Below, in pieces: positions 57,516 to 64,000 of a DNA stretch of 64,000 nucleotides. Each line of letters opens with the position of its first letter. Position 1 is the stretch's first letter. The stretch is taken from assembly GCF_032854445.1 (NCBI RefSeq), contig NC_088300.1:35569608-35633607 (forward strand), in the 5' to 3' direction. The DNA is from Liolophura sinensis (lineage: Eukaryota; Mollusca; Polyplacophora; Chitonida; Chitonidae). The notes beneath the pieces are model-generated. The model searched no databases and was not told the origin of the DNA. It saw only the letters and a list, made by a program, of their open reading frames with translations. A program made the position numbers and the translations under genes.

Positions 57516-59462
57516 AAAAATTGGCACTTTTGTCTTCGCTATGTTACTGTCTTTGTGAAGAGCCAATTTGAATTCTCCAACAATCTAACATGCAAGAAAC
57601 AAATTTATCAAGAAAAATTGCAAAGAAGATGCCTATTATTCTTTACAGACCATAGACAGAAATGGATGAAGAAATAGACAAAACTCCTATTAAACTGTAA
57701 CCAGTTCACAGAATGCATGTAATTGAGATTTCATTATATCTGGTCCAGTACTTCATGCCCAAGGATCACAAAGGGATCTTAAGACTTCACTCACAATTTT
57801 AATCATTACATTTGGTATGTTCCTCTCCGTTATTTTAGCCGCAATTTGTTGTACAATAACTTTCCCAGAATTTACATTGTCAAGCAATATTTTGACATTG
57901 TTACATCAGAAATAGCATTTTTAAAGTGATCTGAAATTTTGACTTAAGTCCAAGATCACTTCGTGATTGCCAGGCCTGGCGATACAACTACAAATTTAAA
58001 ACTCAGCCACACATGATACAGACCATCAGTTCACAAGGCCAGTATTAACAAGATTCACATTAAATTTTGTAATCCTTCAGACGGGCAGGGCTAAGAGTTA
58101 TACTTAGACAGAGAATAACACAGCTAAACACTTGATATACAGACCAGCACACACAATACACCATATAATAATTTCCACACCAGGTATGATTGAAAGAGAT
58201 TACCAAAAGCTTGGCCAGTAGCACTGGAGAAATACTATATACAAGCAAGAGTTCCATAATGTTTGTGTAAGGCAAAATCATGCCTTAAAGTACGATATGC
58301 AGTGTCAAACCAATGTTTTTGAAGAAAAACGTATGTAGAGAAGCTAGATTTTGCGTTACATGAACTGTATCCAAAAAATGGACAGGATAAAGAATAGCAC
58401 TATTATACAAATGTATCAGCTCCTTGGTTCACAAGATATCGTGCGGAGATATCGGCTTCAGTCAAAATACAATGGCACCAACAAAAATTGCACAACAAAA
58501 ATTTATCTAAAGTAGTTGTGAAGATTCCCTCTTTTAGAGCTTCAGCAGAAAAAAAAAATGGCTAAATTGGCTCAATAGCTGATAACGTATTTTGCAGTCA
58601 AGCTGTCAGTAAATGATATCCAGGGTAAAGTACAGCATGTCTCTTGCGACACAACTAACATTTGAGTAATACAATTAGTTGGATATCACCGTAATTTTTC
58701 AACCTTTTCACACGATTGCAAGCTGTTTATTCAAAGATATTCTGATGGCATTATTCTGTGTAGAATGACAAAGTTCTACTTTTTGTGAAGCCTTGAAATT
58801 GGCCAAACTCAACCAATGTAATTTTGTTTGTTAAAAAAAAATTTAAAATGTTCATAAATTGCACACTGAAAGTTACTCTTTCATATGTGAAAAGGTTGGG
58901 GAATTAGGATAGTGCATTTAGGTCTACATTTTTTAAGTCTTCTGGAAAGTTATCAAATATAATGACTCATTCCGAAATATTTCTGCGACACACATAACAG
59001 ATAAAAATGCTGTTGTATTCTCAAATCTATCTCTGATGTTTTGATTTATCAGACTTTAATTCAATGTCGCAGACTTGTGTTTGAGTCAAAAGATCAAACT
59101 GTATATGTATTAAGTAGGCTGTACAACAAGAACAATACATATTCTAATATATGTACTTCATGTTAACAGTACGTCAACACCAATAATAACTTTTCCCAAT
59201 TGATCACTTCAACCTATTATATCTAGCCCATTCCTTTGGTCAATTTAAACACAACTTAAGTTTGTTAAAAACCCATCATTCAAAAAAGTTCCAAGACCCT
59301 TGCATGTGTATGCAATTCACAAATACTTTGCGGTTAACCATACAATAGTTTACTTTGGGGCATTTCATTTTGGGCACAACTTGTACGCTAAAGCTTAATC
59401 TAAGGCCCTGATTATAGATAATGGACAACTCCATATATTGTTCAGTGTGATCACGCCATTAT
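57516..59462. other. Intergenic or 3' untranslated sequence between the two genes
   Basis: No exon-like sequence seen on either strand. It should contain the galectin 3' untranslated region on the minus strand. Part of it (58680-58945) is a diverged copy of 52070-52310. Confidence 0.6.
58680..58945. repeat. Dispersed repeat, copy 2
   Basis: Partner of 52070-52310, diverged by many substitutions and small indels. Contains CAAGCTGTTTATTCAAAG and AACTCAACCAATGTAATTTT. Confidence 0.75.
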
Positions 59463-62400
59463 TCACTGAAATCGCACCATTGTTAAGCGAAGATCTCCAC
59501 TGACTTCCAGAGTGTCCAAAGCCTTCAGGGGTAGGATGCGGTGTGTAAACTCCGTAAAATGTTGGTTGTTGACAGCAATCTGTAAAAACAAATCATAGTA
59601 ACTTCTTGAATATTTTTAACTTTCACCATGGCATGTGATGTTGATACACTAATGGATGTTAAAAGACATTTAGCGTCATGCTGTTATTATTACCACAAGA
59701 TGGCTGAAAGACTGCCAGTGTGGCATTAATCCAAAGATTTAGTTTCATGGAAATCCAGGAATCTGATTTTCCCGTAAACTAAATTTATGGAAATCTGCTT
59801 GGATTCGTGTAAGAAAGTCACAAAAATAATTTTCCACACGTTAATAATGACCAAACGTTCTCAAATTTCCAGTTCATAACCGCCAACAAGTGGACTGAAA
59901 ACATCACCATACTGTGTGTTTTTGATTTTTTTTTACATGTTATTTCGAATGGGCGTTCGAACAAAGATTAAAATAAATTGTGAACTAGTCAGGATTTTGA
60001 AACAAATCCCCTAACTTTTGGTTTTATCCTAATGATATTTAAGTTACCCGGAATCCCCAAAACGGTTTAGTTTTTATTTACCACGTATGAAAACTTTCAC
60101 GTGGATTAACTGCATACTTTGTGTTACTAGATTTTACCTAAATTCTGGTGGATTCCCGCAAAGTAAACTTACGGGAATCCATTTAGATTCTGGTTAAGAA
60201 TTACAAAAGTAAAGGCCTGTAATCTCAAATCATTAATTCTTGTACACTACTGAACCATCATTCCCACAATGCACCACACCATCTTATATTATTGAGTGCA
60301 CAGGACATTGGGATAGTGTTCACCTGCTTGAAACCTGGGTCTTGAAGGGGATAATAAATATTTACTTATTCCAGGGGGACAAATACTTATTTGATTGGTG
60401 TTTTATGCTGTACTCAAGAACATTTCAAATGTACCAATGAACGACGGTGGGATGAAATCGGGCAGAACCCAGAGGAAACACCTAATTATCTGCAGGTTGC
60501 TAGTAGGTCTACCCACATAATGGGGAAAATAAATTTGTTTATTTGATTGGTGTTTTACACCATAATCAAGAATATTTCACTTATAAACTGCGGCCAGCAT
60601 TATGGTGGGAGGAAATACATGACCATCCACAGGTTACCGGCAGACCTTCCCACCCACGGCCGGTGAGAGGGGCTTTCAAGGGAGGCTCCTGGGTCATTGC
60701 GCAATGAACTCAACACGAGTTGAGCTGACAAGTTTCTGAAAACTCCTATTTCCTTCAATGAGCTACAGAAATTTGAAGTTTACCTATCAAGTCAGTTCAT
60801 TAATTTTGAAGATTTCTTTTGCTACTGTTGTCTTATGATGACCTCCAACTGACCTTGAATCCTTGTTTCTCCACCAGTATGATAATGTCAAACTGTGAAT
60901 TTGGTGTGAAGGGGAAGTAACTCTGGTGTCTTTCCTCATTTCCCCAGCACCCCTTTTGGCGATGGTTACGAACCACCACAGCGTGTGAGTCGTGGAAGTT
61001 CAGTCGTACATCAAAGTGTAAACCAACATCATTGTTCTCAAAGCTGCCTTTTTGAATGTTGATCGAAAACCTGCAAATTAACATACATACATGACGATAC
61101 ATCATATGCAAATTTTAAGCGATTGATTTGTCACTATCTGTGATTTATACAAACTGGCATGTTACAAAAAAATGGCTGTTTGTTCAAACAAAAAACGGCC
61201 TTCTCCACTTCAAATGATTTTTATGGAGAAATGATCATCTCATAACATCAGTCTGACTGAGATTTTTGTAGTTAAAAATCAAGGCATTCCTTGTTACTGT
61301 AATTCAGCTGTGGCCCTAAATAGTTTCTCAGCAATCTGGCAAAGGACACTCCGGTTTCCTCATGACCATGCAAATAAGTGAAAAATTCCTGAGCACAGCT
61401 TTTACTCACTACAAATCAAATAAACAAATAAATTCATTTCCAATGATTAATTTTCATCATTTTTAGTCGTGGCATACACCAAACGATTTCTGGGTCTTTG
61501 CTCCCTTATGAGAACTATAAGCTTTAACACTACCGGCACGTATAACATCATGATGCTGTAACAGAATGACTACGTAGCTCTGAACTATTTTCTACCAGTT
61601 CAAGCATGTTGTCCTCCACATGTCAAAGCTGTACTCTACATGTTAACTTTAATAATGCGGTAATTCTGACTCCATAGCACCTAGTTATCTGTGAATAATT
61701 AAGACCTTACAAATGTACCAAACTTTGCTAACTGCCATTTCTAACACAAAGCGAGAAGATTTTACATCATGAAAAGGGCAGCTGAAAACTTGAGAATTCA
61801 GAATTACGATCATGGGAAACCTGTTTTCGTCGTGCACACCTTCGACACTTTGAGGAGTTCCAGCTTAGTACAGGTAACAATTGAGACAGGTTAATGTGGA
61901 AAGAGCGTGCAACTGCTTGGGGTAGCCTTGTACATAGCAATTTTGCAGTCATATGACGATGAAGGAGTCCTTAGAATGCATGCAATGCCCCTCCTTGTTG
62001 CAGGATGGGTTTCTACTGCTCTTTTATCTAGTGTTGTTTCACTGAGACGCCTTACCGAAGGCAGGTAAGCCGCCTAACCTGAGCCATTACACTGATACAG
62101 GTCAACCAGTAGTTGTACGTCCCCTTAATGCTGAACCCCAAACAAGGAAGCTACAACTTCCTCTTTTAAAGTTTTAGGTGTAAGTCGACCCAGGCCTGAA
62201 CCTGGATCACCCGCCCCCACAACGGACTCTCTGTTAACTGAGCCATCAGGGCCAGAAGGTTAATGTGGAAGCTGAGCTGGGAACAAGGCCAACCAATCTG
62301 AGAACTAACTTCCTTTATAAAATAAGAGAGGATTTGTCTCCCAGAAGTAGTTTGTGTTGACATTTCATTTAGCAATTTGGTTTCTAGACTAGACATGGGG

Positions 62401-62732
62401 TTGGCTTTCCAAAGCCATTTTAAATAAACAGACCAATACAAATACATACTGTGCACCTATCATACTGATGTGAATAAGAGCCTTCTTCTGTACTTGATGG
62501 TGTTTTTTTTTCTTCGGTTTTTTTGCCCTCCACATGGTGTTGACAGTAAGGCAGGTATTATTTTGACCAGTGACTACATGGTTTGGACCCATGGGAACAA
62601 TACTGCTCCATGGACTGCTGAGAGAACCAGAGCTTATACACACCTGGAGGCTGTTGAGAATGGCACTCCACTGATGTATATCATCTTTCCTGGCCTAATA
62701 CCGCCTGGGATTTGAGATATGAATGGCACAGG
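59463..62732 (-). CDS. Galectin carbohydrate-recognition domain (three exons)
   Basis: Minus-strand exons 62732-62644, 61070-60854 and 59579-59463, phases 0-2, 2-0 and 0-stop, 140 residues plus TGA. The first encodes IPGGIRPGKMIYISGVPF, the usual first strands. The second has the sugar-binding set LHFDVR, VVRNH and CWGNEER, then YFPF and FDIIILVEKQGFK. The third gives AVNNQHFTEFTHRI and ends LEVSGDLRLTMVRFQ. All key residues of the beta-galactoside site (His, Arg, Asn, Trp, Glu) are present, so it should bind galactosides. The CRD is complete, but I see no initiator Met; a short first exon, or another CRD in a tandem-repeat galectin, would lie at 62740-64000 or beyond. It lies tail to tail with the mosaic gene. 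Confidence 0.9.
60383..60520 (-). mobile_element. SINE copy
   Basis: TTATTTGATTGGTGTTTTAT to ATCTGCAGGTTGCTAG. In a galectin intron, same strand as that gene. Confidence 0.8.
60532..60725 (-). mobile_element. SINE copy
   Basis: TTATTTGATTGGTGTTTTAC to GGCTCCTGGGTCATTGCGC. Next to the previous copy in the same galectin intron. Confidence 0.84.
61345..61437 (+). mobile_element. SINE fragment, diverged
   Basis: ACTCCGGTTTCCTCATGACC, then AATCAAATAAACAAATAAAT. Confidence 0.7.
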
Positions 62733-63009
62733 CTGAAAGAAATAAAAAACGCTTCTAGATTAGGCCATTTAAGACCCAAATACTTAGACACTTGAAATTG
62801 CTAATTGTGTTAATGGTTCAGTCAGGCATCAGCATATCGTGACTGGTTAGTCAAGTGTTGATATCCTCCGCATGGTCTGTCATATGTCACTCAATCAAAT
62901 GTGGTATACTAGTGTGACTAGCCAGGCCCATGTCTGTAGACTGTGACTGGTCAGTTTTGGTCAAAATGACCTGTGAAATGTCATTCAGCTGTATCCTGTG
63001 ACTAAATGG

Positions 63010-64000
63010 TCAGTCAAACGTTGGTATACTGCTGACAGGCTCGCAACTCAGTCAAATGCGGTATACTAGTGAGACTGGCCAGGCCTCTACCAGTAAACTT
63101 AATGGTCGGTTTTTGTCAGTAAGATGTCATTCAGGTGTCCGTATCCTGTGACTACATGGTCAGTCAAGCATCAGTATCTGGCTAATCTATTGTCCGTATC
63201 CTGTGACTGCATGGTCAGTCAAGCGTCAGTATCTGGCTAGTCTGTTGTCCATATCCTGTGACTGCATGGTAAGTCAAGCGTCAGTATCTGGCTTGTCTAT
63301 TGCCCATATCCTGTGACTGCATGGTCAGTCGAGCATCGGTATCTGACCAGTGTATTGTCCATGTCCTGTAACTGCATGGTCAGTCAAGCCTCAGTATCTG
63401 GCTAGTCTATTGTCCATGTCCTGTGGCTGCCTGGTCAGTCAAGCGTCAGTATCTGGCTAGTCTATTGTCCGTATCCTGTGACTGCCTGGTCAGTCAAGCG
63501 TCAGTATCTGGGTAGTCTATTTTCCATATCCTGTGACTGCAGTGGTCAGTTAAGCGTCAGTATCTGGCTAGTCTATTGTCCGTATCCTGTGACTGCATGG
63601 TCAGTCAAGCATCAGTATCTGGCTAGTCTATTGTCCATATCCTGTGACCTGCATGGACAGTCAAGCGTCAGTATCTGGCTAGTCTATTGCCCATATCCTG
63701 TGACTGCATGGTCAGTCGAAGCGTCAGTATCTGGCTAGTCTATTGTCCATAGCCTGTGACTGCATGGTCAGTTAAGCGTCAGTATCTGGCTAGTCTATTG
63801 TCCATATCCTGTGACTGCGATGGTCAGTTAAGCGTCAGTATCTGGCTAGTCTATTGTCCATATCCTGTGACTGCATGGTCAGTCAAGCATCAGTATCTGG
63901 CTAGGTCTATTGTCCGTATCCTGTGACTGCATGGTCTGTCATGCAGCGTCAGTATCTGGCTAGTCTATTGTCCATATCCTGCGCCTGCATGGTCAGGTCA
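63010..64000. repeat. 55-bp minisatellite running off the window
   Basis: Copies of GTCAGTATCTGGCTAGTCTA plus TTGTCCATATCCTGTGACTG. From 62820 to 63180 there are looser, older-looking copies. It continues past 64000. Confidence 0.92.

Noticed and set aside
62470-62715. Plus-strand open frame of 81 codons
   Set aside because: It is the antisense of the galectin exon at 62644-62732 and its flank; the minus-strand reading has the domain and splice sites.

Overview
This is animal nuclear DNA. It has short exons, long AT-rich introns, canonical splice sites, many minisatellites and more than twenty copies of a tRNA-headed SINE with an (AATA)n-type tail. The SINE, a second dispersed element and the protein style suggest a marine lophotrochozoan, most likely a mollusc. 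I infer this from memory of similar repeats and ran no search.

About 90% of the window is one plus-strand gene. I recover 47 exons from 2338 to a stop at 57038-57040, with an AATAAA signal at 57492. Their coding length is 6755 bases. With the one base carried in from the previous exon this gives exactly 2252 codons, with no frame break. The 5' part of the gene lies left of the window. The product is a large, cysteine-rich, single-pass membrane protein with a mosaic extracellular part. In order: SEA1, WAP1, thyroglobulin-1 (TY1), a Cys-rich pair, EGF, WAP2, TY2, SEA2, antistasin-like 1, LDLa1, LDLa2 plus a Ser/Thr/Pro stalk, antistasin-like 2, LDLa3, LDLa4 plus stalk, SEA3, a Thr-rich linker, antistasin-like 3, WAP3, TY3, a 27-nt exon, an unnamed eight-Cys module (CRM1), TY4 with a Kunitz domain inserted in it, a 27-nt exon, CRM2, Kunitz2, CRM3, TY5, SEA4, a transmembrane helix and an 85-residue cytoplasmic tail. 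WAP, TY-1, antistasin and Kunitz are all protease-inhibitor folds, and three of the SEA modules have G-S followed by hydrophobic residues, as at SEA self-cleavage sites. A membrane-bound, possibly sheddable, multi-class protease-inhibitor mosaic is the most likely role; this is inference.

The second gene is on the minus strand at 59463-62732, tail to tail with the first. It encodes a galectin carbohydrate-recognition domain in three exons; any further 5' exon is not identified.

The introns are unusual. At least three minisatellite families begin at an exon's 5' splice site and carry copies of the exon end plus donor: 1-2060 and 12431-13385 (TY exon end), 16155-17060 and 22451-23620 (antistasin exon end), and, starting just inside the intron, 18850-19720 (LDLa donor side). 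Other arrays have 19, 26, 34, 41, 44, 52, 55, about 63 and 111 bp units. Internal duplication is evident: SEA1 and SEA2 share intron sequence, and the antistasin-LDLa-LDLa-stalk block is present twice with near-identical LDLa exons.
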